A stretch of DNA of 64,000 nt from Xiphias gladius (taxonomy: Eukaryota > Chordata > Actinopteri > Istiophoriformes > Xiphiidae): positions 3,082,760 through 3,146,759 of the forward strand of contig NC_053405.1 of NCBI RefSeq assembly GCF_016859285.1. Direction: 5' to 3'. The notes under the pieces are model-generated. The model was given only the letters and a program-made list of their open reading frames with translations. It searched no databases and had not been told where the DNA came from. Positions 31,341 to 42,096 of the stretch are shown one piece after another; position 1 is the first letter of the stretch, and each line of letters opens with the position of its first letter. The position numbers were made by a program, and so were the translations under genes.

Positions 31341-33098
31341 AGGACAAGGGTTGATGCGTGTTGGCAAACTTTGCTGCAGTTTCACTTTCAGATGACAATT
31401 CCCAGTAAACGAATATTATCTTAGATATTCGATTCCTTGTTGTCTATCCCGGGTGACCCATGATAGACAACAACAAATAAAAACTAGTATCAGGATAAAA
31501 AGAACTCCAAATAAATGCCCCCCTGCGTGCTGTTAAACTAAGGCCGAGTGTAAAATGCATTTGAATGATGTATCTAGTTCTTGAAGTGATAATTAGGTCT
31601 AACTTTCCTGTGGGACAGTTTCAACTACAGGAATCATAACAGCGTCTCATTTGTTGAGCTAACTTGTCATTTTCATCTGAAAAGTAACTTCTCAATGTGC
31701 CGGGAAAATGTAGTTTCAGAGAATGTAAAGCCGGTTCCCTCTGGAATGTAGTGGATATAAATTATAAAGTTGCACAAAATGGAAATAATGAATGAAAAAA
31801 AAAGTACCTTAAAATTGCAAAGTACTGTATTTGAGTAAACTTTTCATCTCTGCATGTGACAGAGAGGTGTGTCAAGATCTGCAGTGAAAACTCCACCTGT
31901 TGTGACATTTTCTGTCAACGATGTGACATAACAACACAGAAAACGAGACGCTCAGAGTATCTTATTTATTCAGGTCCCAATCTGCCCATAAAATCGTCAG
32001 TAGTATATTTCAAAATGTTTGTAACAAGGTTGTTGCTATTTGCCAGAGTGCATTTCAGTTGCCAAAAAACGTTCCTGTTGTTATACATCACTTATAAGTT
32101 AATATTGTTGGATTTAAATTTGCATTTTCTACCTATGCAAACATGCCGGTCTACTGGTAGTTTTGTTTATGTAAGCATGTATTTCCTGCATCTACAGAGA
32201 CACTGTAGTTGTTTCTATAAATGTTGCTGTATTTGTATGTATTGTTTTGGATAAGATTTTTAGGTATTTGGTAAATAACCATCTGTACCCAATGTACCAA
32301 GTAACTGCTCGGCTCTATTCAGCAACCTTGATGGAATAACTCATGTTTGGCTCTGGGTTTATTAAGATTTTCTTGATCATATCATACTTGAATGTGATAG
32401 GACTTTATCTTTAGATGTGATGACACAAGTCTGAGTTGAAATACATCGAACTGGAAGATGACTGTGATACTGAATAGACTTGTGCGTATTGTTAGAACTG
32501 TTTTCTACCAGATTTGTGTCACACGACATTTAAAAAGAGCAGCTCTCAGCCTCCGACGCCACCTCAGCCCCTGTAGCTTTAGGCCAGTCGTTCCCAACCC
32601 AACGGGTCACATAATAAATCTGAGTGGTTGCAAAACAAAAGTTTGTTTATTTTTTCAGACTTTTCACTTATCTCTCCTTTTTGCTGGTAACACACTGCAT
32701 TGTTTTGTCTTTTCAAGACTCTAAATTTGATTAAAACACATCTAGGGACTCTAAAGAGAATATAACTGTTTGAACTGCAGCCTGTGACGAGGGGATGCAG
32801 GTAGACACTGGGTTGTTTGAAGGCGTTTCAAGCAGGAGGAGGTTGGGAACCACTGATTAAACCAACGAAATCTGCATAATCGGCGAATGACGTTCCAGTT
32901 CTTACACATCATATAAACTTGGACAGGAGGACAAATCGGCCCATGCTTCCCCTCAGTAACAACCAGGCGGTGAGCACAGGTGTCCACGTGGGACACAGTG
33001 GTTGTATTTTCCCACCGTCAATACGGGGAAGTCCTAATATGTGGATGAACAGTTGAAACTTTCAGAGACTAAAGTATACCTTTGACCAGTTGTGGTCA
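31209..33098. other. Intergenic region between the C8orf82 homologue and naprt
   Basis: 1.9 kb of mainly AT-rich sequence. It contains the naprt 5' flank at its right-to-left start and a fragment of the AAGTAC-rich repeat at about 31793-31850. A minus-strand AATAAA at 32646-32651 could serve the C8orf82 homologue. No gene is supported. Confidence 0.7.
32646..32651 (-). terminator. Candidate polyadenylation signal for the C8orf82 homologue
   Basis: AATAAA on the minus strand, about 450 bases beyond the stop codon at 33099. It is the most plausible hexamer I noticed in the expected direction; usage is not shown by the sequence. Confidence 0.3.
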
Positions 33099-33595
33099 TT
33101 ATCCCAGTTCTCCCTGCTGTCCGCCGCCCTCTTCAGCCACGGGGAAACATCCTGCGAGCTCATTGGTCAGTGTGCGCTTCTGTCCTCCCCACAGGAAATG
33201 TGTAGGCTGTCCCGATTGGCCGTTCTCTGGAGCATAAACAAAGAATGAGCTGAACTCGATGGCCAGAGCCGAGCGGACCAGGCCGACCCCCCCTGAGCGC
33301 TCTGTGCAGGGGTGATACACTCGTCCGCTGACGGGATGCATGTACAGAGCCTCAGGGCGAAACGGGAAGGACAGCTTCTCTGCCCCGCCGCAGTACGACA
33401 GCAGCTCCTGCTCTCCCACGATCCCCTGCGGCCCTGCGGGGGTCTGCACCAGATGGGTGAAGACCACAGGTCGGTCGTCGCAGCGCACGAAGTTCCTCTC
33501 CCTCCCGCACAGGGACAGGAAGGGGAAGTCCTCCTCATACCGCCCGCTCTGATTTGATCGCAGACGACTGAAGAAGAAGACCAGGAACTGTTTAT
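33099..33595 (-). CDS. c8orf82: C8orf82 homologue exon 3 (terminal)
   Basis: 497 bases including the stop. It encodes most of the UPF0598 domain, starting DKQFLVFFFSRLRSNQSGRY and including FLSLCGRERNFVRCDDRPVV. Acceptor TTCATCAG|ATAAAC. A longer frame over the same bases (33167-34090) is a shadow. Confidence 0.93.
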
Positions 33596-34735
33596 CTGAT
33601 GAATACAGAAACAAAAATGAGGGACAGCTGAGTAGTGACGCAACAAAAAAGATCTTAGAGTGAAAACAGGAGTCAGATTGATGAAACACATGGCTTTAAT
33701 AGCGGACTGAAAATTAAAACCCGCAGTCAGATGTAATAATTCTGAGCTCCTGAAAGTCACCTGGAAAGATTTAAAATCATCAGTATTTTTGGTGGTACTG
33801 CTCCCAGATGTGTGCTCTGTGTCTGTGGTGCCTATACACAAGAACTCAGCCCACTGTGTGAGACTGCAAACCACCTGACGTTTTACTGTTTCTTTTATTT
33901 CGCCTGTACTTATGCATTGTTTGTAATTGTGTATTGTTTGTTCTGTGGACCAGAAGTGCCTTTGATAATCTATTATCATCATCATCATCATCATCATCAT
34001 TGTCCTGGCAGCACCTCTGACACTGCCGACATAATCATAACTGTAATAGGTAAATAACAGGTGTCCGGCTGGGTAATAATTCAGTGCCATTGTCCATTGC
34101 CTCTCACTGTGTTATGTGTGTTACTTTTGTGGTGGTGCGTGTGTACTGTGTGTTGGTATTCGGCTGGTTTCATATTGCTTCTGTATGAGACTGTGCTCTA
34201 GAGACAAACTCAACGTTAACTGTGCACTTGACGGCTGATTCGATGGCAAAAAAAACCCATCAGACTATTCTTCTGGGGTGTTGTGAAGACTTAGTACAGG
34301 GCTGAATCAAAGTGAGTGTGTGTGTGTGGGGGGGGTGGCGGTATGTATGTTTCCAGTGTTAAATCTGAATAACGTTTAATGAAATGTGTGTGTTGTGTGT
34401 TCATTCATACCTTTGAAGCAGGTGACAAAGTTCTTCACTTTAGTGTCATCGAGGAAAAGCTGTAAATGGAGCAAACATCAACACATCCTGCTGAAACTAG
34501 AATCTAGAATTCATTTCTGGAGATTTTGTCTGCTGTCGGTGCATACACTCACCTGTCCTTGGTGGTCGATGTAGTAGAAGTACTCTCGGATGCGTGGGTC
34601 GGGGCTCTGGCCCTGGACGTACGTAGCGGTGGTTCTGGAGGCGGTGTAGCCGGCGGACACGCGGCGCAGAGCGGCCAGACCTCTGCAGCTGCGAGCCGCA
34701 GTCCGGAGGAACGACATGACCGAGCAGGACCACAC
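33099..34735 (-). CDS. c8orf82: C8orf82 homologue (UPF0598 family), complete, three exons
   Basis: A conserved protein with no established biochemical activity that I know of; I recall the human protein as mitochondrial. Exons 34735-34553, 34459-34411 and 33595-33099 join in phase to give about 242 residues (human about 216). The first 45 residues are rich in Arg, Ser and Ala with no acidic residue (SFLRTAARSCRGLAALRR), like a mitochondrial targeting peptide. Family segments are YVQGQSPDPRIREYFYYIDH, LFLDDTKVKNFVTCFK, FFSRLRSNQSGRYEEDFPFL, CGRERNFVRCDDRPVVFTHL and YHPCTERSGGVGLVRSALA. The Met at 34735 or the one six codons later could start translation. It lies in the same orientation as naprt, 1.9 kb downstream of its own stop from the naprt start. 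Confidence 0.93.
33975..34000. repeat. ATC trinucleotide repeat
   Basis: Eight ATC units upstream of the C8orf82 homologue's last exon, in its intron 2. Confidence 0.95.
34411..34459 (-). CDS. c8orf82: C8orf82 homologue exon 2
   Basis: A 49-base exon encoding LFLDDTKVKNFVTCFK. Acceptor TTTACAG|CTTTTC; donor TTCAAAG|GTATGA. Too short to appear as an independent frame, but the match to UPF0598 is unambiguous. Confidence 0.92.
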
Positions 34736-34930
34736 GCCGGCTAAATATGTTCAGGAATAAACACGGAAACGGGGTGTCGAGATGACAGCCGGCGTGCTGA
34801 CCGGCTGATCCTACTGGAAGGAGAAGTCTCACCGCCCTAGCTTCGTCCTCACGTTGTTGTTGTTTACGGCCGCGGATGAAACCCGGAACAGTTTCACTGA
34901 TGCGACATCGTCGATTTCTCGAATGTTGCC
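34520..34930 (-). promoter_or_regulatory. CG-rich 5' region of the C8orf82 homologue
   Basis: CG dinucleotides cluster across exon 1 and about 200 bases upstream, then fall off sharply into AT-rich DNA. This fits a small CpG-island promoter. No TATA box is seen. Confidence 0.5.
34553..34735 (-). CDS. c8orf82: C8orf82 homologue exon 1
   Basis: 61 codons with the putative targeting peptide, then YVQGQSPDPRIREYFYYIDH. Donor GGACAG|GTGAGT. The surrounding sequence to about 34930 is CG-rich. Confidence 0.92.
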
Positions 34931-37602
34931 CCCTGGCGGACACTGATGGCGCTGTTGTTTTTAAAGTGCTTGGACTACAATAATACGACATTAGTCAGGA
35001 CTCAATACGATACAAATGCAGTGCAACTTTGCCTCAAAGGTCCAATAAAGTAAAAAAAAATTTATAACGAAAAAGTGCAGGGTTTACGTACAAAGATAAT
35101 CATAAAACCGTTTTTAAAAAGCCACGTTCCTCTTATTTTTAATGGATATATTGTATTTGATATTCTAGGTCTATTGACTTTGACTTAGCATCACCATATA
35201 TATGTTATTTATTTTATACATTATTTTATATTTATTGAATTTATATAAATCTATCTATCTATATATAGATAGATATATATGTATAATATATATTGAGTTA
35301 AGAAATGATACAAGGGAACTAATAAAACCAGTAAAGCAGATAAGATGTAACAACAGTAAAATATCTAAATGGCAATAAAAACATTTAAAAACCAGTTTAT
35401 AAAAAAGAGTAAAATTAAATAATAGCCATTAAACATTCCAACCACAAGAAAAACAAGACGTAGGATTTAAGTTTACATTTGATATATTGACACTTTCTGC
35501 TGATGGATGCTTTACCGGTCACATTGCTTCCAAAACAGTTTGCCCAAAAACCGATATGTACTGTACATAGATATGTGTTTAGTGCTGTTATCTTTACACC
35601 GTGTTTATTTATTGAATGGTTACAGGTTTAATGAAGTACTGCGCAAGTTTCTATGTGTTTTCTGAAGTCTGCCTTCACGGTATTCAGTTGGCTGTGTGTG
35701 TGATTGCCTGACCCCGAGGAAGACCAAAGTAGTCGATACATGTTGGTCTTGTTTTAATTAAGTAGGCATGGTAATAAAGACTTTTTAAACTTCCGCACTT
35801 AAATGAAGCAGTGAGCGTTGAATTTTTTTTTCCTTTCCAGGGGTACACTTTATGTGGGGGAATCCACATTTCCTCAAAATGTTGGAAGAAAAAGTACAAA
35901 AGACTCAGCCTCAAGGGTTGAGTCTATTTTTTAGAGACAGTTACTGTTTTTATATATCTGCTGATTAAAGGTTTACTAAACAAAACTCCAGGGGGTCCCT
36001 TTTAACTTCTCCTCTATAACTAAGGTGACATTTTATTAACTGTACACATCCAGTTTATCAAAACCAGAGAATGGCGCTGCTTGTGGTGAACCAGGACTTT
36101 ATGAAAAATGAGGAATGTCTGAGATGAGGAAATTCCCCGGACTGTCAGATGGATGTAATGTGCAGAGAATATCATTTTTGGAGGTTGTTACATTGCCCAC
36201 ATTTTCCCCAGTACCTACATACATTATTTACAAGTTTCTTAAACACCAGAGCTGTGAATCTGGACTGAGCTTTTCTCTTATGTAGGAGAGCTTTTTTCAT
36301 CTTTAAACTGCCAAAAGAAAGCAAACAAAATAGAATACAGTATTTTCTCTTGCTACACTGCGATCGGAAAGCAAGACTCCTACTTTCCATACCGTACATT
36401 TGACGAGAAACACCTGCAGGGTGGACTGTTGGACACAGCAGACGGGTTCTTCAAACACAGCAGCATTCCAACAGTGAAGGAGACAAAACACACGATGAGC
36501 GTTAGTGACTGCAACCTCATGCTGTGCAGCCAAACATTATTCAAACAGAACCGTATTTTAAATTCTATGGATATTAACCTTGTCAGATATTGACTATTAG
36601 TATATTAGTATAGTATTCTCCCAGAGAACTCTGTTTGGTTTTGCAAGATTCAGTATGTTGGCCATAGTTGGCCAAGCCTCCTTGCACCCCCTTAATGTAA
36701 ACCACTGACCGCTCCAAGCCGCTCTCTGCTGAAATGCAATACACCTCTTCACTTTGTTTTCTGTGTTTCTGTGACTTGATTTTCACGCGGCACGGAAAGT
36801 TAATGTCGTAATAAAAACAGAATATTCAGTTATTCAAGACAAGAGGTTAAATAACTGCCCTTTCGACATGTTTTTTTATTTAAATGTGACACGGTAAATG
36901 CCTACATAAATAAGAAATGCATATAACACTGTGTCCTGTATTTCACTCACACATTCTTGGTTTGATTTGTTTTTAATTAGGCATTTTAAATCTTCGATAG
37001 CTGTAAGGCTGCAACCAGCAATTTTTCAATATTGATCAGTCTGCTGAGTAGTTTCTGAATGAATTGTTTTGTCTATAAAATATCAAAATATGGCCAAAAA
37101 TTATTATTGTACTATTATAATTCCAGACAACAGTCCCCATCTGATGTTTTATCCAGCCATCAGTCAGAAACCAGGAGGTTTCGAATTTTACAATCAGATA
37201 TGACAGAGAACAGCATCAAACCCTCAAACTGGAGAAGCTACGACCAGCAATTGTTCTCCACTTCTGCCCGAAAAAAGACTAAAGCGTTCGACTGATTTGA
37301 TCTGAGTGGTTTTCTGTCGATCAAATAACCGACTAATCGACTGACGGCTTCGGCCCAGGGTCGCGGGGCCTGTTCAGCGATCCGGTGTCTCAGAAAATAG
37401 GAATTCCCGAGAGGCCCAACATATTGTAGGACTCCGCATGTGTGAGACTAATTATTTCCAAGCCGGGAGCAAGATACTGCCGGTCTGACCGCAGCAAAGC
37501 TCTTCGGGGGGGGGGCTTCGTGTAAATCTCAGTAATAAACAGGAGCGTTCCTCTGAGACACTGCTGCTCATGCTAAAAGGCCCACACCCCCTAAAACAAG
37601 AG
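34931..37602. other. Divergent intergenic region between the C8orf82 homologue and marveld3
   Basis: 2.7 kb between divergent genes. It is AT-rich around 35040-35300, including a run of TATC/TATA repeats (about 35250-35290). A teleost interspersed repeat lies at 37005-37357. The last 200 bases become GC-rich toward the marveld3 start. No gene is supported. Confidence 0.7.
37005..37357. mobile_element. Teleost interspersed repeat, diverged
   Basis: Runs from TGTAAGGCTGCAACCAGCAA to ACTAATCGACTGACGGCTTC, with the family's internal order kept. Confidence 0.55.
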
Positions 37603-37608
37603 TATAAA
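37603..37608 (+). promoter_or_regulatory. TATA box of marveld3
   Basis: TATAAA in a GC-rich context (AGTATAAACGGAGG), about 830 bases upstream of the first supported ATG and 320 bases upstream of a good splice donor at 37924. Initiation about 25-30 bases downstream, near 37630, is the expected result. Inference from position and sequence only. Confidence 0.5.
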
Positions 37609-37629
37609 CGGAGGCTTCTCTGGCTCCCC

Positions 37630-37923
37630 GCATCGGACTGACAACGGACAAAGCGGCCGATTCAAACGAGCTGCCAACGACTTGAGCTGAGTCCAGGAAA
37701 AAACGCTTCAGTCTCCGGCTGTCTAGCTGTAAACCAGAGGACCCGTCCGCCTACCTGAACCCGTAGGTCCCCTCCGCCTACCTGAACCTGTAGGTCCCTC
37801 CTCCGCCTCTTTAGGGTGGAGTCGTTTCTACCTGGACTCTGAGAAAACAGGACAGGAGAGCGATTTAAGGATTGAGTAATGGCGTTATAGCCGGACTTCG
37901 AGTGTGCGTTCGTCGACTTCACA
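37630..37923 (+). other. Probable non-coding first exon of marveld3 (5' UTR)
   Basis: Begins about 25 bases after the TATA box and ends at TTCACA|GTGAGT. The intron to 38431 would end CCACCGGCAG just before the start codon at 38432. It holds a tandem duplication with two small hairpins (37750-37794) and a four-codon upstream frame ATG GCG TTA TAG (37879-37890). No transcript evidence is available. Confidence 0.45.
37750..37794 (+). repeat. Tandem duplication with twin CCTAC/GTAGG hairpins in the marveld3 5' UTR
   Basis: CCTACCTGAACCCGTAGG (37750-37767) and CCTACCTGAACCTGTAGG (37777-37794). Each folds with a five-base-pair stem and an eight-base loop. Confidence 0.7.
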
Positions 37924-38431
37924 GTGAGTCGTTTTTTTTGTGTGTGTCAAATTTAGTTAATGGCCGAATTGACTCTGAAGTTTTCGGCGACTTAAACTGG
38001 CAAATGTGTCGCACAACCCGGGAAGCGTTGTTGTTGTTGTCGGCCCGTTTTTTGAAGCCACTAACCTGCTCCACGATTGCTTGACAGAAGGTTTTAAAAA
38101 CACTCACTTTTAGGCAGAGCTCCTCTTTAGTTCGTTTTAAACGGCAACAAGTTTCCCGTGATACCAGTGTGTTTGTGTTTACTTTACGTTTTCTGGCGTT
38201 CTTACGTAAGCTGCGTCAACGGTCGTCAGCAGTTTTTTTTTTTCAAAAAAACCCTATTTTGTGCCTTTTTAATTGAAATTAAATTCAAATAAAGTAAAGA
38301 AAACATCCTTAAAATCACTGTAATGTAACGTCTGTTGAACCGCAGTTCCTTGTTTAATGTTTTATTTTTATTTTTATGGCGTTCAAAGGTTGTTTCTGTG
38401 TCCAAAAACGCGTCGCTTTCCACCGGCAGGT

Positions 38432-38532
38432 ATGAGCCACCCGCCCAGTTCCAACCGGGGACACCGGGAGAGAAACGGAGACCGCCGACATTACCGGGAC
38501 TCCCCCGGGGACAGAGGTTCGTCCCCCGACAG
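38432..38532 (+). CDS. marveld3: marveld3 coding exon 1
   Basis: ATG at 38432, just after the acceptor CCGGCAG|GT. It encodes MSHPPSSNRGHRERNGDRR and HYRDSPGDRGSSPD, a charged low-complexity N-terminus like that of MARVELD3. Donor GACAG|GTGAGC. The start is inferred from the downstream phase. Confidence 0.8.
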
Positions 38533-39272
38533 GTGAGCTCAGTGTGCTGCTGTAGGGTACAGTTACTTCAAGTACGGTACAGTTTTGAGGTACGTTTGCT
38601 TCGCTTGAGTGTATTTATCCTACTTTATACTTACTCTCCCCTTCAGAGACAAATATTTTACTGTGCTCTTTACTCCACTACATTTATTTGACAGCTGTAG
38701 CAAGTAATTTAGTTCCTCTACAGATAGAAAGAAAAAAAAAATCTACATTAAAAACGCATATTATTAGCTAAAGAAAAGCGTTGGTAAGGGTTAAACCCAT
38801 GGGCATTTTTCTAGAAACCGGTTCTGCCAACTACTCAGATCGTTTCATATAAGTCATTATTCAAAGTTCAAAATAGTAAAAGTGTCTGATATTTCACAGA
38901 AAAACAGCAAAAATGAGAGAAAAGTTCAAAAGATGAAAAATACGGATTCGTGTATCAGAGCTTAGTTTGTTCTTCTTTCCTCACACGACCCATCAGATTT
39001 ATCTGGTGACCCTTTAGAAGTGCCAGACCCCCAGGTTGGGAACCACGGGACTAAACTACCTAACTGGCTACCTATAAAGTAACTGGCTACCTATAAAGTA
39101 ACTGGGCACCTATAAAGTAACTGGCTACCTATAAAGTAACTGGGCACCTATAAAGTAACTGGCTACCTATAAAGTAGGTAAAACTAGCTCTTCCTTGAGC
39201 AGCCTCCGACCAACATTAACGTGCTGCTTTACAAACTGGTTCATCAGTATTAACAATCTATTAATGTCTGAT

Positions 39273-39307
<35 letters not shown>

Positions 39308-42096
39308 AAATCAGTCACAGGGGACATTTCACTGCAGAACAGGTACTTTTACTCTTACATACATTTTGCCAAGGATACTTTTGCACTTTTACCTAAGTAA
39401 GATTATGAATGGACGACTTTTAGTTGTGAGTATTTCTACATTGGTTCTGTTACTCAAATGAAGGATCTGAGCAGTTAGTCCACCACTAATTTACTGGCAT
39501 TAAGGCTCATAAAATCCACTGGTTTTCCTGTAATAATATCTTATCCTACCCGTGTCTTGAGTTGGTATATGTATGGATGGCAGGACTCGTTTTTTTCACT
39601 TTTTAATCACCGTCTCTCTTACTTTTTGTTTCTTTTCATAATTGTTTTTATTGTAGAAAAATCTGGGGTGCGTCCTCGAACCGGCAGGACACTAGATCCT
39701 TTACTGCTTCCAAAGACTTAACTAAAAACATGATAATTAATCATTTGCATTTCCAGGTGTGTTATTCTACAATCATGTCAACTGAAGTTGAGATTTTAAG
39801 TTTGGAAAGAACGGCTGACAAATCAGCCTTCACGAGGTCCATTTAGTGGCTGCTCTGGAGCTTTCGACCGTAACACGGTATTCCTCAGCAGACGGAGTCT
39901 TCCCAGTTGTCGAGGAATCGCAGAGGTTCAAAGTTCCATTTTCGGAGCCTTTTTTAAGGGGGTAGTTTTGTCAGCTGTTGTTTCCAGAGTCAAGGACAAA
40001 CTTTTAAAGCCAATGAGGCTGAGAAGTCCTTAAAATGCTTAAAGTTGAGCTTAGTTTTCATGTTTTTTTTAAAAATATCAATTTCACATTTTATAATATT
40101 GCTATAGCATTTAAAGTCATTTGAGTGATTATTATGTATTGAGAAACACCTTTTTAAAGTATTTCTCAATACACGATAAACTACTAAATTAAACATAACG
40201 TTTTTTTCTGTCGTATTGTACTAAAAATAAAACAAAACACGGAGAAGGTTCTGCTATACAACAGTAATATTTTTTTCTGTCAGTGTGAAATATACTGGAG
40301 TAAAAAGTAAAATCAGAAAAAGAACAAGGAACAGGTTAAATTCTTCAACAATACCAGGTGCCCGTGTTCACACTTCCTACATATAAATCCAAAATTTGCC
40401 GGATAAAAAGGATCAGCGACTGTTTTCTCAGTGTTATCGTGCATGTGTTTCTTTGTGCCCAAGGTCTCCTTCCTCTCGACCCCCATACTACCCCAGGGAT
40501 GCTGACCCCCCTCCCAAACATGTGCGGGAGGTCCCTCGAGTGGAGCGCCACGACTCCAGCTGCACAAACATCTGCTCCAGGAGAGGTGAGTCCGGATCAG
40601 AGCAGGAGTATCTGGGTCGGATAAAACGAAAGCTGCCCCAGTAGGATCTGCTGCGTCAGAGGGCAGACGTTGGTTTCGGTGCGATTCATTTCCTCCTCCT
40701 TCTGTGAGAACTGGACAGACTGGTTTTTCGGGTGGCTACCAGCCTCTTTCCTCAGAGTTTAGACTTTAGCAGGGTAACGTGACCCGTTGATGAGGGAGGA
40801 CGCTGACAGCCTGATACCCGAGTCTAATAATTTAATGACATGCTCCTGACGAGTTTCACGTACCTTTTTCATAAAAGAGTTGATCCTCCAGGACTGGGAA
40901 CAAACATTGCGTCCTGTATGGTGCTGAAACTAACACACAACAGACGTTGTGACATTTGAGGCTGTACACTCTTAGCCTTGTGAAGTCTTGAGGGGCAAGT
41001 ACGTATCAAGTCCCAAGTCATTCGGGACTAGTTGGTCTCAAGTCGAGTCTCAAGTCCTTTAGGGCCTAGGGCCTCTGACTTCTGATTGTTAATGTCACAC
41101 ATCAGTCTTGAAAGGGTTTCCTATCAAATCAGTAGGCAGTCAGACGTAGGGCTACAGGTAACGATCGTATTCATGGCGGATTAATCTGTCAGTAAAATGT
41201 CAGAGCAGTGAAATGCGTCCACCATATTTTCCCTCAGCCCCTTTGGAGCTTTTAAAATAGTCGAGTCAGTCTCAGTTTGTTGATGGACTTGAGCTCATAC
41301 AAGTACGGGACTTTCAATTTTTTTAAAATAGCTCCTATTTATTTTCGTACTGATTTATCGGATTTTTTTCATCAGTATTGAAAATAACTGTTGTGATGTT
41401 CCTCCTCACCTGTTTCACGTGTCGACTCTCTTTCCAGGCATCGTGCTGATCTGCGCTGTGCTGACCAACGCCCTGGTGCTGATCTGTGTGGTGGCGGCTC
41501 AGATGGTGACGTCGGGCTTGTCCTCCAGTGCCGGGCTGGGCGGCTTCAACATCAACTCCAACTTCCACCTGCAGGGCACCGAGCTGCAGCAGGCACGAGA
41601 CCTGGACATGCAGTACAGCCAGATGAGGGCGCCGGGGATCTACGGGGGCATCGCCTTCAGCCTGACCTTCGGGGTGGTCTCGCTGCTGTTTGTGGTCGCC
41701 GGGAACAAACCCCCCCACCTGATGTCGAGGAAGCTTCTGGTCGGAGCGTTGGTGTTTCAGGCGGTGGGCGCGGCGGTGTACGTGGCGGCCGTCGGTCTCT
41801 ACCTGCACTTCATCATCAGGGTCAACTCCAGTGATGTTTGTAAACGGCGGGAGAGGTTGTACGCGCGTAACGGCTACACCTGGATGAACTGTGATGTGGG
41901 CGGGGCGGACGCAGCCGTGGCTCTGTTTGGGCTCATCACAGCCATCCTGTACACTGCCGGCGCAGCGCTCACAGTCCAGACCATCCGACGCGTGAAGCGC
42001 TACCTGCGGGAGCGGAAACGCAGAGAGGCGGAGAGGCAGCAGGCCCGAGGCCGACCCCAGAGGGCCCCGCTGAGGGCCGAAACCACCTCTGTGTGA
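38432..42096 (+). CDS. marveld3: marveld3: MARVEL domain-containing protein 3, three coding exons
   Basis: MARVELD3 is a tetraspan membrane protein of tight junctions, related to occludin and tricellulin. Exons 38432-38532, 40464-40585 and 41438-42096 join in phase to encode 293 residues. The first 74 are hydrophilic and Arg/Pro-rich, as in the family, but shorter than in mammals. Four membrane segments follow, at about 76-95, 143-163, 174-201 and 233-255. Between segments 3 and 4 the second extracellular loop carries Cys209 and Cys226 in VCKRRERLY...WMNCD, a family feature. The long Gly/Ser/Asn-rich first loop ends in ARDLDMQYSQM. The tail is basic (RRVKRYLRERKRREAERQQ). The gene is convergent with phlpp2, the same arrangement I recall in human. 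Confidence 0.9.
38556..38700. mobile_element. AAGTAC-rich teleost interspersed repeat, copy 3
   Basis: TACTTCAAGTACGGTACAGT, then TATTTATCCTACTTTATAC and CTCCACTACATTTATTTGAC, in marveld3 intron 2. Confidence 0.55.
39063..39177. repeat. 19-base minisatellite
   Basis: About six units of ACTGGCTACCTATAAAGTA, with GGGCAC variants in alternating units, in marveld3 intron 2. Confidence 0.95.
39273..39308. repeat. ATG trinucleotide repeat
   Basis: About eleven ATG units; the Met-rich frame here is not a gene. Confidence 0.95.
40464..40585 (+). CDS. marveld3: marveld3 coding exon 2
   Basis: 122 bases encoding SPSSRPPYYPRDADPPPKHV, then VERHDSSCTNICSRRG, the cytoplasmic segment just before the first membrane helix. 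Acceptor GTGCCCAAG|GTCTCC; donor AGGAGAG|GTGAGT. Phases match both neighbours. Confidence 0.82.
41438..42096 (+). CDS. marveld3: marveld3 coding exon 3 (MARVEL domain, stop)
   Basis: 659 bases containing the entire four-helix MARVEL domain and the basic C-terminal tail, ending TGA at 42094-42096. Acceptor CTTTCCAG|GCATCG. Base composition is GC-rich compared with flanking DNA. A 157-codon frame on the opposite strand is a shadow. Confidence 0.92.

Noticed and set aside
33167..34090. A 307-codon minus-strand frame, the second longest frame in the window
   Set aside because: It runs out of frame over the C8orf82 homologue exon 3 and through an ATC repeat (poly-Met); the real product is the frame ending at 33099.
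39195..39461. Met-rich frame at 39195-39461
   Set aside because: Product of the ATG trinucleotide repeat in marveld3 intron 2.
41335..41808. 157-codon minus-strand frame opposite marveld3
   Set aside because: Shadow of the MARVEL-domain exon; His/Gln/Arg-rich with no similarity.
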